In this document: one piece after another, positions 42,899-57,300 of the stretch
Layout: each line of letters opens with the position of its first letter
Position numbering within the stretch: the stretch's first letter is position 1
Notes under the pieces: generated by a model
Database searches by the model: none
The model's input: the letters and a program-made list of their open reading frames with translations, nothing else
What the model was told of the DNA's origin: nothing
NCBI GenBank assembly: GCA_013365325.1
Contig: JABVXV010000342.1
Location: 1 to 64,000, forward strand
Source: Dipetalonema caudispina
Taxonomy: Eukaryota; Nematoda; Chromadorea; Rhabditida; Onchocercidae
DNA: 64,000 bases
Direction: 5' to 3'
Program-made: the position numbers and the translations under genes

Positions 42899-44576
42899 AT
42901 TTAATAATTTCCATTATTTGATAAATTTAATGATTAATAATTATTAGTGATGTTAGAACACGTGTATTTCCTCTATTTAGCTTATTGTGATAAAGTTATT
43001 GACAACAAATAGTTATTCTTTTTCATTTTAAGCTTATTCAGATAAGTGATTTTTTCTGTGTATCATTTTAATTTTTCTTTTTTTTCTTTTAAATTTGAAA
43101 ACTTGTTATAAATTATGAAGAACATAGCTTTTTCACCTTGACCTTAATTTTTCAGATCGATGCGACCATTTCTGACTATTTCATTGATATCACCTTTCTC
43201 TCCCACTCTTTTAGTCATTTTTAATCATCTTCCATTTGATTCATAGTGTTGTTTAGTTCATTGGTAAACATTCCTTTTATTTTCGTATCAAAAATTAATC
43301 TTACTTGAAATTTATTATTTTTGTTTAGTAATTGAAATAGTTGCAGTATTCAAATTTTAACGTTATTGATAGTTGTTATGCAATATAGTAATGTTATGAA
43401 GTAATACTTAAAAGAATTACATATTCTACGAATAAATAAGTATGTGATAAATTTGAAAAGTGTGAAAATTTTTCCGTCAACATTACGTAGATTCCACGTG
43501 TTTCATTCCATCTTTTTCTCCTATTATCAATTTGCATTTTTAGAAAGTTTTGTTCTTAAAAATTATATGGTTACAATTGATTGAGGAGAAAATTTTTTTT
43601 TTTTGATAACTTTTTTTTTTGCCACATTTTTTTGAAAAGAGAAATAAATGCAGCGAGAGAGATTGTGATAAAGTGGAAAAAAAAAAAAAAAGAATTGAAA
43701 GAAAAGATAATCATTGATAATTAGTAATTTAGTGATGACAATTATAAACTTTATAAAACATCAATGAATATTTTGCCCAATAATTCCTGAAAATTTTCAT
43801 CAATTTAAAATGAATGAATACAATGAAATTTGGATTAAATTCAATAGAATTTCATTACTTTCACCAATAAGAAAGCAATATGGTAGTTTGCATTTAATTC
43901 TCTCAATGATTTGCTTTTTTTTTTTTTTCTTCTGACCACTGAAAAAAATTTTTGAACAGAAAAACGAAATTTTCAATTTTAGATAAAGTTACTTTTTCAT
44001 TGGTTGTCTAAAGCTTAAATTTTCATAAGCGAAATATTTAGTACTTACAGAATATCTACTTCAAATAATTTATAAATTTTGATGAAAAATTTTTTCAATA
44101 GAAAAAGAAAGTAACAGATAAAATAGACTTTTTATTTAAATGAAACTTGATTAAGTCAGTTTAGCCTAATTTTATCGTTTAAAAAAAAAAAAAAGAGGAT
44201 GCCGGAAAACTTTTCTTGTTTCTTGAAATGTTTCCAATAATCTTTGAAGTTTTTTTTTCCGAATAATTATCCTGAATTTTTCTTCCTCTTCTAAAAAGTT
44301 GCATCCATTTCAAATTATCATATTTTCTCTGACAAAGAAAAAGAAACTTGTTATTTCGAAATTTCAGAGAATTTAGCCAAATAATTTTGTTTCTCAGACA
44401 GTTTATTTGTAACATTTACTTTACCCTTTTTTTTTTTTCAAATTTTCAACATCATATTTTGTTGAAGAGTGACATGATTTATCATTCAAGACTGAAACAA
44501 AAAAAAAAAAAAGACTTTCCAAAAGAATTTTCATTTGATAAAGTCAATTTTTCAGCACATTCTGTAATTCTCTAAA

Positions 44577-44697
44577 ATATTCCGGAGTTTTCCAGAATAT
44601 TGTAAGAATTATCATGAATAATTATAATTTTCCAGAATATTTTAGCATAATAAGTGTTGCTATGATAGGATATTCTGGGAAATTCCGGAACATGCTA
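44577..44697. promoter_or_regulatory. Cluster of TTCnnGAA-like palindromes
   Basis: Within 120 bp there are TTCCAGAA twice (near 44592 and 44634), TTCCGGAG near 44581, TTCTGGGAA near 44673 and TTCCGGAA near 44684. These resemble heat-shock-factor half-site pairs, but spacing is irregular and no gene is close; the next start codon is 3.6 kb away. A heat-shock role is speculative. Confidence 0.3.
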
Positions 44698-44944
44698 GAA
44701 AAAAGAATTTGGTATTTGTAATAGCAGTATTATATTTTATAATTTTGTAAAAAGAAAATTTGAAATTTAACAAAAAGCATTTCTCAATGATGCATTTTTT
44801 TAATGCTTTTGTTGTAAAGAGACTTAATGAATGCAATTATTGCTAATAAATATACATTTGTTGAGTTTTAAATTAATTAATTTTTTTTTGTACCGAATAA
44901 TTATAGTGATAATCATAACATGTTAATAATAACAATTATTATTG

Positions 44945-44957
44945 TTGTCATTGTAAA

Positions 44958-44989
<32 letters not shown>

Positions 44990-44998
44990 GTAATAATA

Positions 44999-45072
<74 letters not shown>

Positions 45073-45104
45073 TAATAGTGATAATAATAGTGATAATAGT
45101 AATA

Positions 45105-45161
<57 letters not shown>

Positions 45162-45205
45162 TTAATAATAATAATAATAATAATGATTATTATTATTATC
45201 ATTTG
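44945..45205. repeat. (AAT)n trinucleotide array
   Basis: A long AAT/TAA repeat with interspersed GAT and AGT units. It is the reverse complement in type of the ATT array 4.2 kb to the left. Confidence 0.9.
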
Positions 45206-45387
45206 CTTTCATTTTGATGATTCATTGTTAAAATGAAATTTCAACAGAATATTGTCACGAGTTGCACTATCTGTTTATCCATAATATCATTTTATAGTTA
45301 AACAAATTGTATTTACAACAATGATTTGTCATAATGTATAGGGCGAAATTGAAATGATTGGATGATAAAATGTTAAAAACCATTTCA

Positions 45388-45409
45388 TATATATATATAT
45401 ATATATATT
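45388..45409. repeat. (TA)n dinucleotide repeat
   Basis: Eleven consecutive AT/TA units. Confidence 0.9.
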
Positions 45410-45452
45410 TCCCCTTTTAATTTTAGTCCAATCAAACTATTTTTAACTACAA

Positions 45453-45482
45453 AACACACACACACACACGCACACACACTTA
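45453..45482. repeat. (CA)n dinucleotide repeat
   Basis: CA run with one CG interruption, followed by ACAC-rich sequence. Confidence 0.9.
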
Positions 45483-46585
45483 CACACGTACAAACGTACA
45501 CTAAAAGTATTAAGTATAAATAATATTTAATTGATAATAATTATCACATTACGTGAAATTATATTTTATCTTCCTTATACTATTCCAATCATCCTTTCTT
45601 CTCCTTTTTTTTTTTTTTTAACAATGACATATATAAAAGTATGTTGAAATAGAATGAATAAATCATGTTTAAATGATATACTTAATTAGTTAATATTACA
45701 ATGAAAATCTTTTTCATTTCCCTATGATATTACAATGAAATCTTTTGTGCATCATTCATTGCTCTATTTATTGACAACAATTAGAGATTTTATTTTGTGA
45801 AATTTATTCTTATCATTTTTAAATAAAAAATATAAAACTGATTGGGAAAATTATCTTTTAGATGTATAGAGGAGCTATACTGTTTGCTTGCTTCTTTCAA
45901 TCAATCTAAGATTAAAGATGAAAGAGTGAATCATTATTGAAAAGCATAAATTAAACATTAATGAATGGTATTGTTTCATTAATATTTAAAACTATCATTA
46001 TTAGGAATAAATTCTAATTCTTCGACAATTTTTAAAATTTGCTTGAGAAAAGTTATTTCATATTAGGGGCTGTGTAAATTTCGGGTACAACAAGGGGTTA
46101 CGTCACGTAAATTACGTGATTAGTGGATTGGTGGATTGTTGTATTATATTAACAATTGATAGATTACATTGCTTGAACAATTGTTTGCATTATTTTCAAT
46201 ATTTCAAAAGTGATACGCATAGTGTTATTAAAGTATAACCGTTGAAAATCACTCAACAAAAATACTTTAATCCTAATTGCGCTAATTACCTCAATCAATT
46301 TGTTAATTTATAAAGTCATTTCCTTCTAACAATTATAATAGTTGTAATCAGTATGTCTATCATAATTGTCCAATAAAAAGCTACATTATAATTTTCTCAA
46401 ATATCTTAATTAAAAGCTATATTATAATTGTTCCATTCGAATTTCTATCGTAATAATTTCATCCAGGAATTATAAAGCCGGTTTCTTGCTACAATTTGCT
46501 ATCATTCATTTCCTTGTGATATGTAAGAGAATTATTTTAGAATTTCGCCATACATTTTGTTGCTTTCAACATTGTGTACACACCA

Positions 46586-46635
46586 ATACATACATACATA
46601 CATACATACATACATACATACATACATACATACAT
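46586..46635. repeat. (ACAT)n tetranucleotide array
   Basis: About twelve ACAT/CATA units in tandem, followed by diverged TACATACA-like sequence to about 46690. Confidence 0.9.
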
Positions 46636-48315
46636 AGATATATACATACACCCACATACACTTGCATACATTTATATATACATGTACATACAACATTTCC
46701 CATTTTCGACAAAGAATTCTTTCTCTAATTGGTAACTGTGTTTTTTTTTTCTTTTTTTTTTTTTTTTTTTTAAATTCAACTTTTCTTTTCAATAGATTTT
46801 CAATTTTCTAATTTAATTCAATGCTTTAATTAGCACTTCTTGTTATATTTTAAAAATTTCATGACATTTTTCATTTTATTTGCTCTATCATCAACTAATA
46901 TATATTAATGATGTAAATAATTGTTGAAAGATGATCAATTATCAGTACTAATTATTTGACATTTTCCTACTAGCAACAATTATCATTAACTAATAATACA
47001 AATAATGAAAATTGACTAAAATAACTGCTTAAGAATAGTATTGATAATTGATTGATTATCTTTTACTAATTATTTACATCAACAATGCAAAATAATTAAT
47101 ATATGTAATATATTTGCATAATTTTAAGTTACTGTTTTAAAATTTGTTACAAAAAGTAAAACAATTGCTATTCGTTTAATTTGCTCATGAAGTGAATAGT
47201 TAGGAATAAAAATTAACGGGAAAAATGTTCACAATTACTTTTTAATTACTATTATTTGCTCTTAATTGAATATTTTTAATGTAATCCAAATTTAACGTAA
47301 CTTTTAGGTACTCATTATTTTATTAGTATGGTTAAAATTAAATGATAACATATCAGAATCACCATAGATAACCTTCTGCACTACATTTTATTAATTTTTA
47401 CCAGTTGTGATTAATTTATAATTAACGTTAATTATTATAGTAATCAAAACATTACTTCTATCAGTTTGAAACGATAAATAGTAATTGAAATGGAATTAAA
47501 TCTTAACATTTTGTATTACAAGTAATGCATATAATCTTCTTATCCTATCACTTAATCACTGTTGTTCTCTCATATGTACAGATATCATTTGTGAGTATGT
47601 CTTTCTTAAATATTAATGATGGAATAAATTTAAAAATAAAAATATATCCGTTTTTCTTTCCATTAATTATGTCCTTCATAGAATATCATTCATTATCATT
47701 ATCTATAAACTGTCAATTATTATCAATAATCGTTTGTTTTCAATCGTTATCTATAAGTTCTTTTAGTTTGATTATTATTATTATTATTATTATTGCATAT
47801 TAGCATTAGTCACAGGATAATAATCATATCATTGATTATTGTCAAGCATACTTTTTTTTCGATTAAAAAACAAATAACATCTATAACTTGAAATCTTTTA
47901 ACGTTGTTAAATCGATAAATAAATAAACAAATGTATATAAATATATTATTTTTTTTATTATAAGATAAACTGGGTTAGTTCTAGAATTAATAATACATAT
48001 ATTACAATCGTCTTGATCCATTTTCATTTAATAAAAATTAATGGAAAAATGTTTGTAATGCATTATGAAGATTGTAATTATTGGAAATAAAGTTTACAAC
48101 TCGTATCAGAAATATTGATCACGATGAATATCAAATCACGCTAATATTTGTTTGATTTCCTAATGAAAATTCCTAGATTTGTTTTTTTTTTTTTCATCAA
48201 GCTTTTCACTTGTAATATTTCTATCATTATTGTAATTATATATTGTTGTTTAGTTTTTAAGTGGGTATTTTAAAGTTATATCGTTTTGAATTAATTTTCA
48301 GATTAATGATGTATA

Positions 48316-51300
48316 ATGATTGGCAACGGTAGCATGATTATTGGAAAATGTTTACTGTTAATATTGGTGCTACAACTTGATTGCACCATGCGTCATTGTT
48401 GGGCTACAGCTGAAGCAACTTTTGATCTTAGCATTGAACTACCATTTATGGCTACTGCATTTGTGCAAACAGGAAATGAATTGCATTATTTTTCGGATAT
48501 CGAATATCATGATTCATTAGTTAGTGGTGCACCTTTAAAAAGGTACTTTTCCTTTCCGTTTATTCCATACTTTACTCCTAAGAGTAATTTTTTTTTCTAT
48601 TTAAAATGGATGAAATTAAGGATTAAATTCTTCATGTATACTTTTGTATAGCATGATGAAGTGAGTACTATGAAAAATAAAGCAAATCAAAGAATGATTT
48701 TTAATCTAAGTAAGGTATCTTTTTCTGGAATTTATCTTTCACTTTGATTTAAATTATAAATCAAAACTTTTTAGAGTCTTCATTAATATAGTATTGTGTT
48801 AGTCACATGGTTCTTTTGAAGTATGAAATTTTAGTTTAATCTCTTTCTCTGTCTTTACCACGATGTATTGATGAAATTTTTGCAGTAGCGATCAGAATGG
48901 AGCAATGCTTAACAATCAGTTACAGTTCACTCCTAGTGAATTGCATTTCGATGAACAGTAAGTTTGTTTTTGGACGAATTCATTGATAAATCGATAAAAA
49001 AGGATTAGATGAAATACTATCCAATTCCACCTCCTTTCGACTGCTCTGTTTCACTTCATCCCTTCCAGTTCGTGAACAAAGTGAAAATCGGAAAGTAAGC
49101 CGAAATCAGGCAGCAACGATAACCTCTGTTAAGATGGATCAGACATACGAAGATTTTGGAATTTTGGAAGTAATTTCAAATTTCTGATTCTTGTAAATTA
49201 TCAACGTTTTCAGTAAATTTCATTTTCTTTTAAATCTTAGGTCAATGGGTATGGCAAAACAGCAGGAAGTTCGAGTATACAATCCAACTGCTTCAACAGT
49301 TCGTTTCGACGCAATTTCTGGCTCCACTGTTCATTTTCATTGCTCATTTCCTGAACACAAGGTGAACTCTCCGATTACTATTCTTTGCTTAAAAAAAACA
49401 CTAAAATTAATTTAGATGGGAATAATTATCGCAAAGTAGCTTAAAATTATGGTATATGGGAAAAATAAGTTGGAAGTTTAAAGCATCATTGTTATTTAAA
49501 TAGTCATCTTTTGCGGTTTCTTAATTAATTACTTATTGTTATAAAGTATCGATTTTGAAAAAGATCGAGTTTTTTAATTTAAGTAGACTTTTGAATATAT
49601 CTGCTTCTTTTAGACTGTGAATCCTGGTGAATCAACTACTTTTAGCGTAGTTTTTCTGCCTCGACAGGAAGGCTTGATCGAAAATATACTCATTGTGCAT
49701 TCATCCTTGGGATCATTCACTTATTCGGTATTTATTCTTCTATATAACTGTTCTAGAGCAATACAATTATTCACTAACAAATGCACACTTTTGGACCTTA
49801 TTCTTGATAAATCTTTGGTTCCACATAGCAGGCCTTGCTCTTGTTTGATTCTAGAACTATCTCATTAATTTAGCTTATTTGTAGAGAAGAAGTTTGCGAA
49901 TAAATTCTTTTGCTTGTTCGAGGCCTGTTATATGTCCTCATTGTGCATTCATCATTGGGACCAAGTAATTGACAATGCGTTATCGAATTATTTAGATAAA
50001 AATTCTAAAATTTTCTTCCAATATAGGTTAAAGGTAAAGGCAAGAGAAGTGCTTATCGAATACGCCCATTAGTTGGTGCGAAAATACCAGTTAACGGAAC
50101 ATTGGTATCACCAGTTCAATTGCATAATCCACATCCAACAACGTTGCGCGTTACAGAAGTATACACCAGTGATGGTGATTTGCATTTGGAACTGCCAGAC
50201 ATTGCACCTGAAACTCAGCATCCAGTTTCATTATGGGTATAGTGTAGCTTTTTCTTTTCTAGGAGATAATCAAGATATAGTCTAGCATGTGATGGCAAAC
50301 TATGGTTTGATAAGTTTTAAAACAAAACTCATGATATAGCGAATAAGCACAACTTAATTTCTTGGCAAGTTGAATTCAGTTACATGAAGTTGAGAATCGT
50401 CAATTCAGTTCCTTAAGCATATCTTTTATGAAGCGTTCGTTGCTGTTAAATTAAACCACAGTGTATTTCTCGAACTGTCAAGCTAAACTTTAATTCAAGT
50501 TTGATTTGAAAACCATTTTATTTGGAATTTATTTCCTTTAACATTTAAACAATTTTAAGGAGAAAATTGGAAATTTGATGAGCTTTTGATGCAAATAAAA
50601 AATTTGTACATTTCTAGTTTACTGATTTTTAGTTGCGGAGACCTTATCCATGACATTGCAGTACTAAATTACTTTCTCTGCTTGCTAACTTGATCTATCT
50701 GTTAAATCAGTTTTTGTTATGAGTTGGAACTTTGAATTTCATAAAATTTGTCTGGCATACAAATACATTTGATATAAACCTTTATTATTCTTTCCCTGAT
50801 TTTTCCTCAGACACAGTCGATATCCTGAAGTCAATGGATGAGAATTTATTTTGGATAAAACATTTTTTTAGGATATTGCCCCGTATGAAACGAAGACTGT
50901 AATGAATGCGAAACTGTTTGGTGCACGGGAACGAAATTCTAGTGCTTATATAAAAATCAAAACTAATCGGAAGAGGCGTAAAATGATCGGCAAACAGTCA
51001 TCAAAGAATTCACTTCAAACGGATCTCGGCGTGGAACACGTTGAAGACACACTTATTGTTCCTGTAAAGGTAAATAATTTCACAGAAATCTTAGCTTCAA
51101 AGAAGATTCGGACTTTTTTATTCGAAAGTATTTATGCATGCCAATTTTTGAGCATGATATGATTTCTAACAAAATGATATGGCATATAAGATGACTACAC
51201 ATATTTTACTGTTAAAAAAGGACTAAATAAAACTGTTTTTAGATAGAAATTACGAGAAAACGTGGATTATATGCTACAGTGGATTTGTTAGATTTTGGTT

Positions 51301-54300
51301 TAATTCGATCTGGTGATAAATCTTCTGAATTAATGCTGGAAATCGTTTCTACCCTCGAAAAAGGCATTGAAATTGAGGTACTGTTCGTTCAAACCATTAT
51401 CGCTTTCGTTTCATTCTAATTACCAAGCAGCTAAGAATAACGTAAATCTTCTGGATAGCTTGGTTAATTTAAGTCTAGAGCTTCTCAAATTACTTTCCGG
51501 CTTGTAATGAATGAAGCATTTTTGAGATTGACCAAGCAAAGTTTTACCTCAACTAACCATCCCTGCAATACCTTTTTGACGTTATTTTCATCACCGTATT
51601 TCATATCTTTTTATGCTTATTCTTGATTTATGAGTCGTTGCTCAAACGAAAAGAAAGTGAGGTACTACCCTTTTTAGTTATTCAAAGTGGCTTCTCATTC
51701 AAAAAGCAGTCGAAGTTTATCGCATAAATACCCCCTAAAAGTGGAATTTTGCTTTGGACTCAGATTTTCTCTTTAAGAGTCTTTATTTGGAAGGCAATGA
51801 AAAGCTCAGTGGTATTTATATGGAATTCGCTTCAAAGCCGCCAATTTCTGTGAAATGTGGAGCCAGGCAGCAACCTGGTATGTTTCCGTCCATTTTTATA
51901 TAAATCATCAAGATTCCTTCGACTCTCAGTGTCATACGATAATAATACGATACGCCAGGTATGTTGAACCTTATTGCAGAGATTATTAATGTTAGTCGTC
52001 AAACTGTGCCTTTAATTTGAAACATTTTCTGTATCATTATTATTTGAACAAATTGATAAATATTGTATCTGTTTGGGGATTAAGAATAGTTTAAAATTTA
52101 ACGTTTATAGGTGCATCAAAAGCAATAGCAAAAATCATATTCGACACAAAATTATTGCGTGTCAGTGAAGAGGGACCAAAGTTGGTTCGTTATAAAGGAA
52201 GAATTGTTGCTGAAAGTCGAGGTGGCACTTATAACATTACCATACCATACACAGCACAGGTTTACTACGGGTAAATTCATCGATGTCGTGGAAATTTTCT
52301 AATCTTTTTTAAAGATTTTTCAAACTCTATTTTAATCAGTTAATGTTCCAACCACTACTGTCACATATTCTGATTCCAGTTCAATAAGGCCGAAAGTGGA
52401 AGAAACAGCATTTCATAGCTTTCTGAAACCTCCGGTCTCACGGAGCATTTCATTAACCAACGATTTACCATTTGGAGTTGCTATATGGAAAATAACTTTA
52501 GATGCAGAAGCACAAAGATTTTTTAAAGTAATTATTGTTTAACTGTTTGAGGATCTGAAAAAATGCTATATGGTCTAGCGATTACCACTGTTAGTCCTAT
52601 TCGGAAGATTTACTTATGCTGTTTCCAGTGTAGCTATACTATAACCAGGAGATTTGCCCTATTGAACAATCAAGATGTACTGTTGCCAGCAAAGAAAATA
52701 CCCACTTTCATGTTGTCCGAAACTTTACTGTTTAACATTCTTTAATTGTTGAGTCGAATTTTGATATTTCATTTCTTTATTGAAATAATCCTTTAAAAGA
52801 AATACTACTTCGAAAATATGAATTTCACAGACTTTTAAAAATTGTCCTACCATGTTCCAAAAAATGAATTATGCAAAAATACAGTATTTTTCAGGCAAAA
52901 TTGATTTCAAATGTAGTAACGATAGCTGCCGGCGAGACAAAGTCCGTCATTTATTTGCAGTACATAAGGAAAGAGGAAGATGGATTTGCTACATTTTTTA
53001 TAGTCCATACCAATGTTACGACGTTCCAAATACCGCTTGTTATATTCAATGGAAAATTGAAGGTGGGACTTTTCGAGTTTTCTGAATTCATGAAGTAGTA
53101 GTGGCGGCGAATTAAAAACATTATAAAGTGAATAAACGAAAATACTTAAATTGTTATGATGTTTCTTTCGGTTTGTTATGTGTGGAAGCGTATTTGTGAC
53201 TTTAAATCTCATTTCCATTTCTTTGTATTATAGTATACTTTAGAAAGCAGTGAAAATGTTGCCGGGAAAGTACTTAGCAGGAAAGCTATTCAAAAATGTC
53301 AATATAAGTCTGCTGTGATGTTATTAAAGAATGCTCTTTTGCTAATATTGTTTTCTGATTAAGAGTTCGTCCTAATGTTTTTGTAATATTATTTGCTTTG
53401 TTTAGATAGTTTTGCACTCATTACATCAGGAGGAATTCAATTTCGGTTTGATTGATGCCGGTGATAGTCGCTCTGTTCAGGTGCAGCTCTTACATTTGAA
53501 AAATAATGATTGATTGCTGTATTAGCGATCAATGAGAAAAACCTTGCTATGCGAACGTTTTTTTTTAGTGCAGTATTTAAATTAAAAGAGAGAATGTAGA
53601 CATCATATTGGTTAAAAATCTATAAGAGGTCTTTTCATTTATGAATTTTACGAACATCGTTAGAAGTACATTTCTTCGAAATTCTCTTTCTTTTAAAAAG
53701 CAAAATCAAATTTAAAAAATTAGTAGCTTCGAATTAGAAATGTTCTATCTTAATAGCTGTATGGTTGCAGTTTTCCATAATAAACGAGAATCCGGTTGCC
53801 ATTACTGTGAAAAATTTAAGAAGAGCTTTACCATCAATAACGACGTTGTCATTATTGAGTGTACAAACTGGACACAGCTTGACCCTAAATTTGACAAATC
53901 GTAAGAAATCGGAATTATCAGAAGCTTATCGAGAGGTTTATATATTTCAAAAGTTCCTATTTGCTTTGATGTTAGTTCCTGCTTGTGTCAATAGCACTTC
54001 TATAGGGCATGGCAAACTTTGTTGCTTTTACAACCGGTATGAGTCTTTGTATGCGTAACAGGTTTGGCATTTAGTAAGCGAATTTTGTAGATATATTTGG
54101 GGCAGAGAATTCGATTATAAATTCTAACTTCTTTTTGAATTGCTGGAGCATTTTTCTTGTTTTTAAGGGTGAAGATTTTCTGTTACTCGGCTCCAGTTTT
54201 GCGGTCTTTAGATATACTTTGCGAGCTCCAAGTGACCGTACGGTTTTATTCGATAAATTCGTCATCGAAACTGATTTCGAATATTCGTAAGTTTTTCTTT

Positions 54301-57300
54301 TTATCACACGAAATTATTCTAATGCATCTTTTTCTTTTTAGTGATTAAAGGGAAATGTTCTGATAACGAATAGAAAATAGACTGTTTCTCCTTATTTTTT
54401 CTCTGATAATAATTGGAATTTAAAATTATATTAAACTGTATTAAAATTGAATTGTATTAGAGTTACAGTAACCGTAATACGTGATATTAGTATTCATTGT
54501 TTGAACCATTTTCAATTTATCATTTTTGCTGTTTTTGCAGTTCATTTCCGGTGACTTATACAGTTGGTCAAGGTACAATAATAGCAGTACCTGAAGAACT
54601 CATTTTTCCTGATACATTCCCTGGACGTATTAGCTCACATTCATTGAAGGTAATTGTAAGAGATTGCTTTTCATTATTGCATCGTCCTAATTTTTAGATT
54701 AAAATTGAATTTATTTTAGAAAGTTAATTTTATCGGCATTTAAAAACTTTCCTTTTTGATTTTTTATTATTTGAATGCCGTGTACTACATGAGAAATATT
54801 CTTGACTTTAAAATATTCTTATATTTCAACTCCTAAGTCTTTGAACGCATGCATATGTTCTCTTTTTCTATAAAAATTAAAATTTGAAGCTAAGCAGTTT
54901 TATAGACTCTTGATAAATATTTCAGGTGTTTAGTACCTTTAAGGAAGATATGCGTGTTTTACGAATTTCTTCATTATTTGGTGATCGGAAAGTGTTTTTT
55001 GAGGCGGCAAATCCAGGAAGTACTCCTATAATCAGAACTAAAGCACTTTCTGATCTCGGCCGTGTGCATGTCATACCAAGTGTCAATTGTACTGACGATT
55101 GTTACGTCGGTTTGTCTTTTATCATTATTACATTCAAAGTATACAAAATTTCCTATTTTGAGAATAAATTTGATTCTTTTATCTGACTAATTAAGCTGCG
55201 AGGAGGCTGATCTATCGAATAGGCTGATACGGTGGAATAGTGACAGGTTCCCAGTTCGAATAAATTAATTGGTAATAAAAAGAAATTAACGGAAGCGGTT
55301 TTTGAAACGAAAATAATACAACACATTGTTAGAGTAAATATCTTCCTTCACTTAGGTATGCCGCTGCACACGGCCGATGGACAGTGGTTTACATATGGAG
55401 TGAAATTGCCACAGAATTTGGCTGAAATCGATTACTATCTTTACAGCAGGTTTCAGTTTATATTTTTGAATTTCTATTTTTGTAAATATCACTTTTAGAT
55501 TTTTTTCAATGCTGATGAATAAAATTTCGAAATTCCGAATTTTTTTTCCAGATTACGACGAAGATTTCTTGCGCTGCAAGCTGCTGGCCAAAATTACATG
55601 AACGAAACTATCGTTATTGACACCGATAAGGTAGAGCCATTATTTAATCCGACTTTTTTTTCATATTTGGTTTTAAAAAAATTCCCAACGAAATTTTGGA
55701 TTCAATTTCACTCCTGGCCTTTCTTAAAAAAAATTTCAGGTTAAGCACTTCGAAATACCGCTTACTTCAGAGCTTGTTTGGCCAAAGCTTTTAACTCGCT
55801 CAACTGTTCATTTCCCTCTGACGGCTGTGGGAAATTTTACTGTTAGTTTTACATAATTTCAAACTAGTTACTTATTAATTATTATTTATCTTCCTTTATT
55901 GCTGGTAAATGATTTGCTTGATTTTCAGTCGAAAAACCTTAGCTTTTGATCTTGATTTCTTGTTTTTTATTGTTCTTCCGTGATCCCTAACTCACTTTAG
56001 ATAGTGAATTTAACGTTAACAAATCCTTCGTCGTTACCAGTTGCTGTGCAGTTGTTGCCATTGGTCATTTATCCTGATGCTGATACACTGATCGATTTTT
56101 TCCGGAGTGAGCTGGATTCACCACTTACAGAGCCAATTGAAATGAATGAAACGTTGATGTTTTCGTTACGAGATACGGAACTATTCACTTTAAAACCTGA
56201 CAGTCCGGTACCGAAATTAAGAGAAGAACTGGAAAGCGTTCTTGGAATACCGATTCCAAAGTATGTATTTGGTGATTCCAGAACATCGCTTTAATCATTT
56301 GTTCGGAAATACAGGTTTCATTCAAAATTTTTATTCAGAATGTTGTGCTTTTTCCAGATTCACTTTATCGATGTTGCTACAACCGGGAATGAAAGTACGT
56401 GTTCGTGTTGGATTTCTGCCTTCTGATTATGTTCTTCGCTCGTCGCTACTTCTGATTCGGTATCTTTTTACCGAGTTTTCAGGACTGATGTGTTAGAAAT
56501 TGGGGATTTAAACGTCACGTTTCTAGAATTATGTAGTGCCTGGGGTGTTGGTGGGCTTAAGTGACGCATTCTATGTTCGAGGAAATCTTTTGATCTCACT
56601 CTTCTTTCTGTAATTCAATCAATTTTAAGTAATAACTTAACGGTCCTGGAACCAGTTGTACTATATGGTCGTGGAGCACGAATGGATATGCAAGTAGAAG
56701 GACGCGCTGCAAGAACTCGCGATCCATTGACTTTTGAAATACAGCCGCATCATCTTTCAGATTGTCACAATCCAAAACGTTTGTTTTCTTCATAAGTTGT
56801 CAATTAATGCATGTGATTGTTTTGATCTTCATTTTAATTTCAACATCTGCAAGATTCGACATTTTTCGAAGTTCTAGTAATTTTAAATGCTACTTTTTTT
56901 TTTTATTTCTGATTTTTGTCATGCAATTACGTCCTGTTAATAGATATACCGGCTTTCAATGATATACACTTTAAGTAGTCTGAAGATTTTCAATTTCAGG
57001 TTTGACACACAAACTTTTCACAACACTTACTGTAAAACGTTCCTTTACTATCATGAATACTGGTGAAGTAGTATTTACTGTTGTCAACATGAGTATTAAT
57101 AATGTTCCTTGTGAAAATCGTGGCTTTCGCATCCTGAACTGTCATCCATTTCGACTCAAACCGAATGAAACACACATTTTGGATATCGCGTTAGTTTCCT
57201 TTTTCCGAAGTATTCATTAAATGTAATTCTTTAACCTCAATAACTGTTCTGTTATTTCAAATTTATTGCAATTGTTCGAAAAGCGAACATACAAGTTGAT

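Noticed and set aside
46486..46792. Reading frames over the ACAT array on both strands
   Set aside because: Repeating His-Thr-Tyr-Ile or Cys-Met-Tyr-Val patterns come from the tetranucleotide repeat.
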